Shown here in pieces: positions 8,666 through 17,575 of a DNA stretch of 64,000 nucleotides. The number at the start of each line of letters is the position of its first letter. Positions within the stretch are counted from its first letter, which is position 1. The DNA is taken from contig NZ_SMNA01000004.1 of assembly GCF_004353825.1 (NCBI RefSeq), positions 186,001 through 250,000 on the forward strand, read 5' to 3'. Below the pieces are notes generated by a model, which saw only the letters and a program-made list of their open reading frames with translations, ran no database searches and was not told where the DNA came from. The DNA comes from Occultella glacieicola. Its GTDB lineage: Bacteria > Actinomycetota > Actinomycetes > Actinomycetales > Beutenbergiaceae. Position numbers and translations under genes: made by a program.

Positions 8666-11215
8666 GTGTCCGACCCCGAGCCGACCGCCCCCCAGGACCT
8701 CCGCCTGGACCGCACCGAGCACGCCGGCTGCCTCGGCAGTCCGACGCCGCGGCTGAGCTGGCGGCACGCCGCCGGCGCCGCACCACAGGACGGCTACGAG
8801 GTCGAGATCGCCCGCTCCGGCGCCGCCCCCGCGACCGCCGCGGTGACGGGCGCCGTCGGCCGTGAGCAGGTCTCAGTCGCGTGGCCGCACGAGCCGCTCG
8901 CCGCCGGCGAGCACGGCACGGTGCGCGTACGCACGAACCACGGCGACGCCGGATGGTCGCCGTGGAGCGAGCCGGTCGCCTTCCATGTGGCACCGTTGGC
9001 GCCGCAGGACTGGGTGGCCGGCTTCGTCTCGCCGCGGCACCTCGGCGGGCTCGCGGACCCGGCCCCGATCGTGGTGGGCTCGGTGAGGGTGGGGCCGGGC
9101 CTGGTCGGAGCCAGGCTGCTGCTCTCGGCACTCGGCGTGGTCCGGGCCAGGATCAACGGGACCCGGGTCGGCTCGGACGAACTCACGCCCGGCTGGACCA
9201 GCTACCACAAGCGCCTGCGGTTCGAGGGGTACGACGTCACCGACCTGCTCCGCGAGGGCACCAACGACGTCGACGCACTCCTGGGCAACGGCTGGTACCG
9301 CGGCGCGCTCACCTGGGACCTGCGCCGTGACCTCTACGGTGACCGGCTGGCGCTGCTCGCCCAGTTCGAGCTGCGCTACGCGGACGGCCGGGTCGAGACC
9401 GTCGGCACCGACGGCAGCTGGCGGGCGCACGCATCGCACGTGCTCGCCGACGACCTGTACGGCGGCCAGCACACCGACCTGCGCCTGCTCGGGGAGCTCG
9501 GTGCGCCGGGCCCCGTCGACCTCCTCGACGTGGACCCGCGGATCCTGGTCGCGCCCGAAGGGCCGCCGCCGCGGATCACCCAGGTGCTGCCCGCCGCCCG
9601 GATCCTCCGTAGCCCGAGCGGCAAGGTCCTGGTCGACTTCGGGCAGAACCTGGTCGGCTGGGTGAATCTGACCGTCCGGGGCCACGCCGCCGGCGACCGG
9701 ATCACGGTCCGCCACGCGGAGGTCCTCGAGCACGGGGAGCTGGGCACCCGCCCGCTCCGGAGGGCCGAGGCGACGGACACCTATGACCTGGCCGGCCCGG
9801 ACGAGACCGAACTCGCGCCACAGCTGACGTTCCACGGCTTCCGGTACGCCGAGGTGACCGGCGTGGACGACCTGCGCGTCGAGGACGTCAGCGCCGCCGT
9901 CGTGGGCTCGGACCTGACCCGCACCGGATGGTTCACCTGTTCCGAGCCGCTCCTGGAACAGCTCCACGAGAACGTCGTGTGGGGCACCCGCGGCAACTTC
10001 CTGGACGTTCCCACCGACTGCCCCCAGCGCGACGAGCGGCTCGGCTGGACCGGCGACATCCAGGTGTTCGCCCGCACCGCGGCGTTCCTGTTCGATGTGG
10101 ACGGTTTCCTGTCCTCGTGGCTGCGCGACCTCGCCGCGGACCAGCGGCCGGACGGCGGGGTGCCCGTCGTGATCCCGGACGTGCTCCGTGACGACAACGT
10201 GATCGCGACCGCCTGGGGTGACGCCGCGACGATGGTGCCGTGGGTGCTGTACCGGCGGTACGGGGACCTGGACCTGCTCGAGCGGCAACTGCCGTCGATG
10301 CGCGCCTGGGTCGACCGGCTCTGGTCGGAGGTGGACGACTCCGCCCTCTGGCGCACCGGCTTCCAGTACGGGGACTGGCTCGACCCCACCGCGCCGCCGG
10401 ACGATGCCGCGGCGGCCCAGGCCGACCCGCATGTGATCCAGCAGGCCTACCTGGTGCGCTCCACGGAGACGGTCGCGTGGGCGGCCCGCGCGCTCGGGCT
10501 CCCGGACCTGGCCACGGAGTACGAGGACCTCGCGGACACGGCCCGGGCCGCGTTCCAGAACGCGTACGTGACGCCGCTGGGCCGGGTGCGCTCCGACTGC
10601 CAGACCGTGTACGCGCTCGCCCTGTGCTGGGCCCTGCTCGGCAGCGGCGACCAGGTCGAGGGGGCCGGGGAGCGGCTCGCCGAGCTCGTCCGCGAGGCGA
10701 ACGCGACCGTGGCGACCGGGTTCGTCGGGACGCCGCTGATCCTGGACGCCCTGGTCATCGCCGGGCAGACCGACCTCGCCTACGCGATGCTGTTGCAGAC
10801 CGAGAACCCGTCCTGGCTGTACCCGGTCACGATGGGCGCGACCACGGTGTGGGAGCGGTGGGACTCGATGCTGCCGGACGGCTCGATCAACCCGGGGGAG
10901 ATGACCTCCTTCAACCACTACGCCCTCGGCGCCGTCGCGAACTTCCTGCACCGGCGGGTGGCCGGCCTGGCCCCGGTCCTGCCCGGGTACCGGGAGGTCG
11001 AGGTGGATCCGCTCACCGACGGCCCACTGACGCACGCGGCCGTGCGCCACCTGAGCCCGTACGGCGAGATCGCCGTCTCGTGGGAGAAGCAGCCCGACGG
11101 CGTGGTGCGGCTCGACGTGAACGTCCCGCCCGGGGTGCTGGCCCGGGTGTTCCCGCCCGGGGTGAAGCGGGGCGCGGTCAAGGTGGGCGCGGGGGAGCAT
11201 ACGTTCAGCGGGTGA
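8666..11215 (+). CDS. GH78 alpha-L-rhamnosidase, cytoplasmic
   Basis: 849 residues, the usual size for bacterial GH78. The start is GTG 8666, ten bases after GGAGGT; the frame extends upstream without a site. The order is an N-terminal beta domain, accessory beta-sandwich regions (residues about 120-410), a six-hairpin catalytic domain with DCPQRDERLGWTGD and YGDWLDPT, then GATTVWERWDS and a C-terminal beta domain. The acidic DERLGW and WERW segments carry the expected catalytic carboxylates. There is no signal peptide, so it would hydrolyse terminal rhamnose from small imported rhamnosides. No transporter lies beside it. The 118-base upstream gap has no convincing promoter spacing. Confidence 0.93.
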   Translation: MSDPEPTAPQDLRLDRTEHAGCLGSPTPRLSWRHAAGAAPQDGYEVEIARSGAAPATAAVTGAVGREQVSVAWPHEPLAAGEHGTVRVRTNHGDAGWSPWSEPVAFHVAPLAPQDWVAGFVSPRHLGGLADPAPIVVGSVRVGPGLVGARLLLSALGVVRARINGTRVGSDELTPGWTSYHKRLRFEGYDVTDLLREGTNDVDALLGNGWYRGALTWDLRRDLYGDRLALLAQFELRYADGRVETVGTDGSWRAHASHVLADDLYGGQHTDLRLLGELGAPGPVDLLDVDPRILVAPEGPPPRITQVLPAARILRSPSGKVLVDFGQNLVGWVNLTVRGHAAGDRITVRHAEVLEHGELGTRPLRRAEATDTYDLAGPDETELAPQLTFHGFRYAEVTGVDDLRVEDVSAAVVGSDLTRTGWFTCSEPLLEQLHENVVWGTRGNFLDVPTDCPQRDERLGWTGDIQVFARTAAFLFDVDGFLSSWLRDLAADQRPDGGVPVVIPDVLRDDNVIATAWGDAATMVPWVLYRRYGDLDLLERQLPSMRAWVDRLWSEVDDSALWRTGFQYGDWLDPTAPPDDAAAAQADPHVIQQAYLVRSTETVAWAARALGLPDLATEYEDLADTARAAFQNAYVTPLGRVRSDCQTVYALALCWALLGSGDQVEGAGERLAELVREANATVATGFVGTPLILDALVIAGQTDLAYAMLLQTENPSWLYPVTMGATTVWERWDSMLPDGSINPGEMTSFNHYALGAVANFLHRRVAGLAPVLPGYREVEVDPLTDGPLTHAAVRHLSPYGEIAVSWEKQPDGVVRLDVNVPPGVLARVFPPGVKRGAVKVGAGEHTFSG

Positions 11216-11262
11216 ACAGGCCCGGGTCTGTGGCTCGGGCGGGTGACAGCAGGGAGGAAGCC

Positions 11263-11640
11263 GTGGCCACGCTGCGGGAGATCGTCATCGACTGCCGGGA
11301 CGCACCGGCGCTGGCCCGGTTCTGGGCCGCGGCCCTCGACGGCTACGAGGTGCGCGCGTACGACGACGCCGAGGTGGCCCGGCTCGCGAGTCTCGGGCTC
11401 ACACCCGAGACCGACCCGACCGTGGCGGTCGACGGGCCGGGCCCCACGCTGTTCCTCCAACAGGTGCCGGAGCCCAAGACGGTCAAGAACCGGGTGCACG
11501 TGGACCTGTCCGCGAACGACCGGATGGCCGAGGCGGCCCGGCTCGTCGACCTGGGCGCGTCCATCGTGGCGCAGCAGGACTCCTGGACGGTCCTGGGGGA
11601 CCCGGAGGGCAACGAGTTCTGCGTGGCCGACGCCGACTGA
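11263..11640 (+). CDS. Small glyoxalase/VOC-fold protein
   Basis: 125 residues starting at GTG 11263, with AGGGAGGA five bases before it. The sequence follows the Glyoxalase_6-type VOC pattern: LREIVIDCRDAPALARFWAA at the N terminus, a central beta stretch (PTLFLQQVPEPK), NRVHVDLSANDR, and a terminal WTVLGDPEGNEFCV. Such proteins bind a metal or small hydrophobic ligand, and many are of unknown substrate or act as resistance or lyase enzymes. The gene follows the rhamnosidase by 47 bases and may be cotranscribed. A REP-like hairpin lies downstream. Confidence 0.88.
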   Translation: MATLREIVIDCRDAPALARFWAAALDGYEVRAYDDAEVARLASLGLTPETDPTVAVDGPGPTLFLQQVPEPKTVKNRVHVDLSANDRMAEAARLVDLGASIVAQQDSWTVLGDPEGNEFCVADAD

Positions 11641-11670
11641 CGGCGGGCGGCCGCCGGCCACCGCATCATC

Positions 11671-11760
11671 GGCCGAACGCGCACGAACCTGCTCGGGCGC
11701 CGGCGGGCGCCGTCGGGCGCCGTCGGTCGCGTCGGGACCGAGGGTCACCGCGCGTTCGGA
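11671..11760. repeat. REP-like hairpin, copy A
   Basis: CCGAACGCGC (11673-11682) pairs perfectly with GCGCGTTCGG (11750-11759) between two convergent genes. The interior holds three 10-base tandem units (GCGCCGGCGG, then GCGCCGTCGG twice) at 11697-11726. The outer bases GGCCGAACGCGCAC recur at 41424 in an equivalent place. It probably acts as a bidirectional terminator. Confidence 0.6.
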
Positions 11761-11766
11761 CCAGGG

Positions 11767-12117
11767 TCAGCGGTGGATGCGCGCGCGCCAGTCGGCGGGG
11801 ACGCGGCCGGCCGGTCCGGGTGTCGGCTGGTCCACCGGGTGTGAGCTCGGTGGGGCCAGTTCCGGACCCGTGACCGTGGTTTCGGTGCGGAAGTTCCAGT
11901 ACCAGTCCTCGCCCGGCTCGAACGAGCGCATCAGCTCGTGCCCGGTCTCGCGGAAGTGGGCGGTGGAGTGCCGGCTGGGTGAACTGTCGCAACAACCGAC
12001 GTGCCCGCACGCGGCGCACCGGCGCAGGTGCACCCACCAGCCGCCCGCGACCTCGCACTCCTGGCAGCCGGTCCCGCTCGGGGGCACGGTGGCATCGATC
12101 TGGGGGCCGTCACTCAT
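11767..12117 (-). CDS. UBP-type zinc-finger protein
   Basis: 116 residues starting at ATG 12117 behind GAGAGAGG. A zinc-finger module resembling the UBP finger of ubiquitin hydrolases occupies residues about 15-75: CQEC, CAACGHVGCCD, then SRHSTAHFRETGHELMRSFE with the spaced His residues, then DWYWNFRTE. Stand-alone UBP fingers are common in actinobacteria and their partner is unknown, since no ubiquitin exists there. It is 29 bases downstream of the gene at 12147-12620 and likely in one transcript with it. The C-terminal 35 residues are Pro-rich and probably disordered. Confidence 0.87.
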   Translation of the reverse strand: MSDGPQIDATVPPSGTGCQECEVAGGWWVHLRRCAACGHVGCCDSSPSRHSTAHFRETGHELMRSFEPGEDWYWNFRTETTVTGPELAPPSSHPVDQPTPGPAGRVPADWRARIHR

Positions 12118-12146
12118 CGCGGTGCCTCTCTCGGTCGGTCGGGTCC

Positions 12147-12620
12147 TCAGGCGGTCGTGACCCGGTCGCGGAGCACGTCGATCCAGCCGGAGTGCACCTC
12201 GGTGCGGGCGAGGTAGTCGTGCAGCGGCTGGCCGTCGGCCCGCACGGCGACGCCGAGGAGCAGGAGCGCCTGCCCGCCACGGGTCACCTCCATGAGGGTG
12301 CGCAGGTCCGCCGGCCAGGTCAGCACCGGGCCCCGTTTGGCGTGCGTGAGCGCCAGCGCGGTGGCCTCCGGTTCCGAGGGGACCGGCTCGATGTGGAACC
12401 GGGGCTTGACCGTGCGGGCGAACACCGGTGGGTGCTCGGCCTCGAACCGGCCCGCATCGGGCAGACCGAGGGCGTCGGCGAGGTCGGCGATCACGCCCGG
12501 GTCGTCGGTGGGCGTCAGGACCAGATAGGGCAGCCGACCCGTGATCGTCGACACGGACCCGGTGGCGAGGTCGATCGAGGTGTGCGCGACTCTCCGCAGG
12601 ACGTGCTTCGTGGCGCCCAT
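12147..12620 (-). CDS. Conserved-looking protein of unknown function
   Basis: 157 residues from ATG 12620, which has GGAAGGGG about a dozen bases upstream; a longer frame from TTG 12671 is possible but lacks a ribosome site. I do not recognise the family. The sequence alternates beta-like stretches (LPYLVLTPTDD) with helical ones (VIADLADALGLPD), has PRFHIEPVPSEPE in the middle, and ends in a soluble alpha/beta segment (ALLLLGVAVRADGQPLHDYL). There is no signal peptide or membrane segment. It is the first gene of a probable two-gene unit with the UBP-finger protein. Codon use is ordinary for the window. Confidence 0.7.
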   Translation of the reverse strand: MGATKHVLRRVAHTSIDLATGSVSTITGRLPYLVLTPTDDPGVIADLADALGLPDAGRFEAEHPPVFARTVKPRFHIEPVPSEPEATALALTHAKRGPVLTWPADLRTLMEVTRGGQALLLLGVAVRADGQPLHDYLARTEVHSGWIDVLRDRVTTA

Positions 12621-12755
12621 GCGCGACCGGGCCCCTTCCGAACCGACGGTGGCAGCGATGACTACGCCCAAACGTACCCGGCGCGCGCAGTTTTGTGACC
12701 CCCGTTCCGGGCACGGATCTGCGTGCCGCCTGCCACCGGCCCGGCCCGCGTGGCC

Positions 12756-15700
12756 TCACCGGGCGCCGACGACCGGCTCGAAACGTGCGGCATCGCTGCG
12801 GAAGTGTCCCGACGCCGTCGTCTCCAGCCGGACCGCGGCGGTCTCCGGTGCGAGGTCGAAGAAGCCGAGTTGTCGCCACGCCCCGGCGTCCGCCTTCTGG
12901 TCGACGACCACCACCACGTCGCCGTCGGAGGTCACCACCGTGTACGGCGCTGCGGTCGTCGTGGTCGCGTTGCCGGGGAACCACACGCTCACCCGGTACC
13001 GGCCCGCCGGGGTGCCGGCGGCCCAGGAGCACGCGGCCCCCGTGAGTCCACCCGCGTACCGGCTGGGGCTGCCGTCGTGACCGGGCAGGCTGCTCGGGCT
13101 CCAGGTGCCGGACTCGGCGTAGCCGGGGTCCTCGTTGTCGACGAGGATGATCCCGGCCTGGTCCACCGCCGTGATCGCGACGGCCGTGGCCGCGGAGGCA
13201 TCGCCGAGGTCGAGCACGATCTCGTGCTGGGAGCCGGCCACGGCGTCGGTGGGCGCGGTCAGGGTGAACTCCACGTCCACCGAACTCTCCGCGGCCAGGT
13301 CGACGGGGACAGCCGCCGGAACGATCGTCCAGCCGGGCGGCGTCCGGAGCGTCGCGTCGCCCCGGACCGGGGCCTGCGCCTGGCTGCGGATCGTGGCGGT
13401 GAGCGTCGTGGCGGCACCGGGCGCCGCCACCGGCGCCGCGGTCAGGGCCTCGATGGCCGGGCGCAGGGCGGCCGCGTCGACCGGCAGGAAACGGGTCGCG
13501 TCGATCCGGTGGAACCCGGGGTTGCGCACCTCGACCTGGACGAAGCCGTCGGAACCGGCCTCGAACTCGAACCGGCCGAGGGTGAACCAGCCGTTCGCGC
13601 CGGCCTGCTGGTCGACCTCGAACTCGTCCACGCCGCCCAGGTGATGCACCGTGTAGATCGCCGCCCGGGTGGTCTCGGGGTTCGTCGGGTACCAGATCGC
13701 GACGTCGTAGTGGCCGCCGGTCCGCAGGTCCGGGCGCCAGGTGGCCGTGCCACCGAGTTTGCCCTCCTCGCTGAACCGGGTCGCCGTGCCGTTCCAGCCC
13801 GCGAGGGTGCTGGGCAGCCAGAACCCGGACTCCGCATAGCGGGGCCACAGGTCGGAGTTGTCGACGATGACCTCCGAGCCGGCGATCTGGATGGTCAGGG
13901 CACGCTCGGCGCCGGTCTCGAGGGTCGCGACGAGGCGGTGCCCGGTGCCGGGGCGCGCCGAGGCGGGCGAGGTGAGGGTGAAGGCGTACTCGCGCTCCTC
14001 GCGGCCGGGCACGTCGTAGGTGACCGTGGTGGCCGTGGCCGTCCAACCAGCGGGCACGCTCACGGTGAGCGTGCCGGAGAGTGCGAGCGGGCCGACGTTG
14101 AGGACGGCCAGGGTCACCTCGGTGGATCCACCGGGCAGCGCGAGGCGGGACGGCGCTGCCGTGAGCGCCGAGATCCGCAGTGGCGCCAGAACGGTCACGT
14201 CGGCACCGTCGAGGTCCGCGGTGCCACCGGACCAGCCGGCGGTCGCGGCCAGGGTGACGGTCCCCGCGGGCTGCGCGGCCGGGACCGTGACGTCGAAGCT
14301 CCAGTCGGCGGAACCGCCGGCCGGCACCAGGCTCGGTGCGTCGACGGGCTCCGCGGTCCAGCCGTCAGGTAGGCCCAGCTGGACCTGCGCCGACGTCAGG
14401 TCGGAGTCGGTGCCGTTGCGGACCCGGACGCGGGCCCGAGTGGTGTCACCCGGCGTGGTGTCCGGGCCGATCTCGATCTCGCCGGAGGCGTCCATGCCAG
14501 GAGGGCAGATCCCGGTGACGGACGGCGGAAGCCGTAGCGTGTGCTCGGTCGTGGCGGTGTCGGCGTTCGTGAGCCGGTAGCCGAACGTGGCCGTGGGGTC
14601 GTCGACACCGATGGTCCATTCGTAGGGGAACACCTTCGCCGGTGCGTCCTGCCAGTCCTGCTCGCCGACCCGGTAGCTCAGGGTGGTGGGCGTCTCGGTG
14701 TCGATCTGGACGTACGCGTCGTAGCCGTCCCGGGCCGGCCGCGGCAGCAGCAGCGCACGGACCAGGCCGAAGTTCGACGCCGGATCGGTGTCCTCCTCGT
14801 GGAAGCTCGCGTCCGAGCGGTCCGTCGCCGTGGGCACCCAGTGCCACGGGACGTCGATGGTCACCTCCCGGATCACGACGGCGCGCAGCCCCTTCGCCGG
14901 GACCTGCACGCGCAGCCTCCCGCCGCGGATGGTGGTGCTCTCCCGGGTGCCGTCCGCGTTGATCAGCTCGGCCCGGTACCGGGCCCGCGTCTGCAGGCCG
15001 GTGAGTTCCGGGGAGAACGTCACGGTGGCCATGGTGGGGGTGTCCGCCTCGCTCGTCAGGCTCAGATAGAGGCTGTCGTTCCCGACGGCGGTGATCCAGT
15101 TGAGCTGATGGTCCGAGACGTCCACGATGCCGGGCGGGAAGTACGGCCAGACACCGTCCTCGCCGTAGAACGTGCCGGGTGCGTGCCCGTACGTGGAGTA
15201 CTTGAAGAACACGTAGTTCGACTCGAACTGACGGGGGAAGCTGATCTGCCCTGCGGATCGGGTGAGGTGCTCGGTGATCAGGTAGTCGAGGGCGAGGCCG
15301 AGCTGGGCCGGGATGTGGTGGAAGTAGATGCAGGTGGTGCCGGGCGGGCCGGTGAGCGGGAAGTCCGGCTTCATGTTGGCGGCCACGAACTGGCGGTTGT
15401 AATAGCCCGGATAGTTCGTGAACCGGCCGACGACCAGGTTGTGCGCGACCTCCCGGATCAGGGTGTCGCCGGTGTGCTGTGCGAGGCGGAGCAGGAACGG
15501 CGCCCACACCGGGATCATCGAGAATCCGCCGCCGGGGTTCTCGATGCCACGGCCGATCTTGAAGGTGCTCAGTTGCTCGAAGGTCACCCCGCTGGTCGAG
15601 ACGGTCCAGGCCGGCACCGACTCGGTGGGGATGTCGTCGAGGGGGTAGTCCGGCAGGACCGGGCTGTCCGACCACCGGTCGAGTTGGGCATCGATGAACG

Positions 15701-17420
15701 GTTGGTTCGGGACTCGGACGTTCCCGCGCGGAACGGGGCGGACCTGCGTCTGGGTGATGTAACGGCGGGCCTCGGCGAGCGAGGCGTCGAGGAAGTCGGT
15801 CTCCCCGGTGAGCTCGAACAGGACGAGCAGTTCGGTCCAGGCCTTCGAATAGTTGTAGCCGAAGCCGTTCTCGCCCTGGTTCGTTGTGTAGGCGGTGACG
15901 ATGTTGTCCCGGAGGTAGCGCCGCCCCTCGGCCCTCGCCTCGGCCAGGTAGGCGGGGTTGCCCGTGAGTTCGTAGGCCTGCAGCGGCGTGCTCATCGGGG
16001 TCCGGGCGTCCTTGGCGGGGCGCTGGGCGATCATGCGCATGGCGAGCCGGTGCAGGCCCGCGCTCTGGCCGCGGGTCTGCCGGTAGAGCGGAACCAGGGT
16101 GGAGGCGTCGCCCGGGATCTGCCCGACGCGGTACTTCTCGAGGCTGCCGTAGACCGGCTTGCCCTTGATCGGCGAGTGGCCGATGTCGGCCCGGGACAGC
16201 TGGTACTCGATCAGGGGCAGGGCGCGACGCGCGTAGAGGTCCCCCCGGCCGGTCAGGTAGAACGCGGACAGCAGCACCCCGGCGATCGGCGTCCGGACCG
16301 ACTGGTCGTTCTCGATGTCGACGAACCCCTTCGCGCGGTTCCACCACCCGCTGAACGAGGGGACGAAGTCCTCGCTGTCGTCGTCGGCCGGCTCGATCAT
16401 GGTCAGGTCGATCAGGTTGAACACGGTCTGGGTCAGCGAGGTGTCGAAGATGTTCGCGCGGTAGTCGGTGTAGCCGTACTCGTCGTGGACCACCTCGGCG
16501 TACGCCTCGTGCAACGGCCCGGACCGGGCGCAGACCCCGAACGCGTAGCCGAAGGACTCGCCCGCCTCGAGGGCGGACCGTCGCCCGGCCTGGGGTGCGT
16601 ACGCGACCGGCTGGACGTCGCGGGTGTCGTTGCGCAGGCTCATCCCGAACGGTTGCCCGTCCGGCCCGAGCTCGCGTTCGTGTTCGAACTCCAGGACGTC
16701 GCGCGGGGTGTACAGGCCGAGGGTGACGGGGGCGTCGTCGATGCGGTGCTCGGCCAACGTCATCGGTGCCATGAGCTCCCAGGCGCCGAGGGACTGGGCG
16801 TCCTCGATCACCCGGGCGTGCTGGCGGGTCCCGCACAACACCTCGTCGACGTCCTCGGCTGCCAGCGTGTCGAACGACTGGTAGCCGACCACGTAGTGCT
16901 GGGCCTGCGCCGCGGTCACGGTCCACTGCAGTTCGGGATCGCTGCCCTCGAGGTTCCAGCGGACCACGAGGTCGTACACACCGGGCACGCTGCTGCGCAA
17001 CTCCACGGTGCGCCGGCCGACCTGTTCCATCGAGTCGAACGCGACCCAGTTCGAGTGCATCGACGCGTAGTAGTCGTTCGGGCTCCCCTCCTCGCCGGTG
17101 AACACCACCCACTGCTCGTCGAAACGCCGCTCGGGTGAGGTCACCGGCAGCCAGCCGGACGGGGTGCGCACCTCGAGGTCGCGCACGTAGGTGCCGCCGC
17201 CGGTCCAGGCGGCCCGGTGCATGGTCAGCCGGTGCCGAGGACCGGTGACCTGGAGCAGTTCGGTCAGTTCGAGATCCGGCATCTCGATCCGGCGCAGAGC
17301 ATCCGGTAGCGGCAGGTTCGTCACCGAGTCGGCCGCGGCCGCGGTCGGGTTCATCGCGCCGAGCACGGGCGGCAGGACCGCGGCACCGACGAGGAGGCGG
17401 ATCGCCGACCGCCTGGACAT
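12756..17420 (-). CDS. Giant secreted protein with NEW3-like and golvesin-like modules
   Basis: 1,554 residues from ATG 17420 (MSRRSAIRLLVGAAVLPPVL), a twin-Arg/Sec-type signal; a longer start at 17471 would bury the signal. Residues about 35-870 form a large unit reminiscent of DUF5695-type or toroid sugar-active proteins (EEGSPNDYYASMHSNWVAFD, GYNYSKAWTELLVLFELTGE). Next comes a carbohydrate-binding-like region. Three NEW3-type beta-sandwich repeats follow, each with a PxGWT motif (LPDGWTAE, VPAGWTAT, TPPGWTIV), and are interleaved with two golvesin/xanthan-lyase-like binding modules. Those begin VIVDNSDLWPRYAESG and ILVDNEDPGYAESG. It is probably an extracellular polysaccharide-binding or degrading enzyme; the catalytic centre is not identified. 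Confidence 0.85.
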   Translation of the reverse strand: MSRRSAIRLLVGAAVLPPVLGAMNPTAAAADSVTNLPLPDALRRIEMPDLELTELLQVTGPRHRLTMHRAAWTGGGTYVRDLEVRTPSGWLPVTSPERRFDEQWVVFTGEEGSPNDYYASMHSNWVAFDSMEQVGRRTVELRSSVPGVYDLVVRWNLEGSDPELQWTVTAAQAQHYVVGYQSFDTLAAEDVDEVLCGTRQHARVIEDAQSLGAWELMAPMTLAEHRIDDAPVTLGLYTPRDVLEFEHERELGPDGQPFGMSLRNDTRDVQPVAYAPQAGRRSALEAGESFGYAFGVCARSGPLHEAYAEVVHDEYGYTDYRANIFDTSLTQTVFNLIDLTMIEPADDDSEDFVPSFSGWWNRAKGFVDIENDQSVRTPIAGVLLSAFYLTGRGDLYARRALPLIEYQLSRADIGHSPIKGKPVYGSLEKYRVGQIPGDASTLVPLYRQTRGQSAGLHRLAMRMIAQRPAKDARTPMSTPLQAYELTGNPAYLAEARAEGRRYLRDNIVTAYTTNQGENGFGYNYSKAWTELLVLFELTGETDFLDASLAEARRYITQTQVRPVPRGNVRVPNQPFIDAQLDRWSDSPVLPDYPLDDIPTESVPAWTVSTSGVTFEQLSTFKIGRGIENPGGGFSMIPVWAPFLLRLAQHTGDTLIREVAHNLVVGRFTNYPGYYNRQFVAANMKPDFPLTGPPGTTCIYFHHIPAQLGLALDYLITEHLTRSAGQISFPRQFESNYVFFKYSTYGHAPGTFYGEDGVWPYFPPGIVDVSDHQLNWITAVGNDSLYLSLTSEADTPTMATVTFSPELTGLQTRARYRAELINADGTRESTTIRGGRLRVQVPAKGLRAVVIREVTIDVPWHWVPTATDRSDASFHEEDTDPASNFGLVRALLLPRPARDGYDAYVQIDTETPTTLSYRVGEQDWQDAPAKVFPYEWTIGVDDPTATFGYRLTNADTATTEHTLRLPPSVTGICPPGMDASGEIEIGPDTTPGDTTRARVRVRNGTDSDLTSAQVQLGLPDGWTAEPVDAPSLVPAGGSADWSFDVTVPAAQPAGTVTLAATAGWSGGTADLDGADVTVLAPLRISALTAAPSRLALPGGSTEVTLAVLNVGPLALSGTLTVSVPAGWTATATTVTYDVPGREEREYAFTLTSPASARPGTGHRLVATLETGAERALTIQIAGSEVIVDNSDLWPRYAESGFWLPSTLAGWNGTATRFSEEGKLGGTATWRPDLRTGGHYDVAIWYPTNPETTRAAIYTVHHLGGVDEFEVDQQAGANGWFTLGRFEFEAGSDGFVQVEVRNPGFHRIDATRFLPVDAAALRPAIEALTAAPVAAPGAATTLTATIRSQAQAPVRGDATLRTPPGWTIVPAAVPVDLAAESSVDVEFTLTAPTDAVAGSQHEIVLDLGDASAATAVAITAVDQAGIILVDNEDPGYAESGTWSPSSLPGHDGSPSRYAGGLTGAACSWAAGTPAGRYRVSVWFPGNATTTTAAPYTVVTSDGDVVVVVDQKADAGAWRQLGFFDLAPETAAVRLETTASGHFRSDAARFEPVVGAR

Positions 17421-17428
17421 GCCGGCAA

Positions 17429-17484
17429 CACTATCTGGAGTGGTGATCGCACTTATGGCTTCATCGCGCATGTCGTAGATAGTG
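17429..17484. promoter_or_regulatory. Spaced inverted repeat upstream of the giant secreted protein
   Basis: CACTATCT (17429-17436) and AGATAGTG (17477-17484) are perfect inverted repeats 40 bases apart, just before the preferred start of the minus-strand gene. They could be paired half-sites for a dimeric regulator, or contain -10 elements for leaderless starts at 17471 or 17420. Confidence 0.3.
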
Positions 17485-17524
17485 CATGCACACCGGCGGG
17501 AGCGTCAAGACACTCGCTTGCGGG

Positions 17525-17548
17525 GACGTGGCCTGGCCGGGCCACGTC
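17525..17548 (-). terminator. Hairpin after the alpha/beta hydrolase gene
   Basis: GACGTGGCC and GGCCACGTC form a perfect 9-bp stem with a 6-base loop, 28 bases downstream of the minus-strand hydrolase stop. It has no clear T-tract, as is usual in this GC-rich DNA. Confidence 0.55.
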
Positions 17549-17575
17549 GGCGAGTCGTCCGCAGTCGCCGACGCG

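Noticed and set aside
12621-12671. TTG start at 12671 for the hypothetical gene
   Set aside because: No ribosome site there, whereas ATG 12620 has GGAAGGGG upstream; the promoter-like TACGTT also overlaps the longer start.
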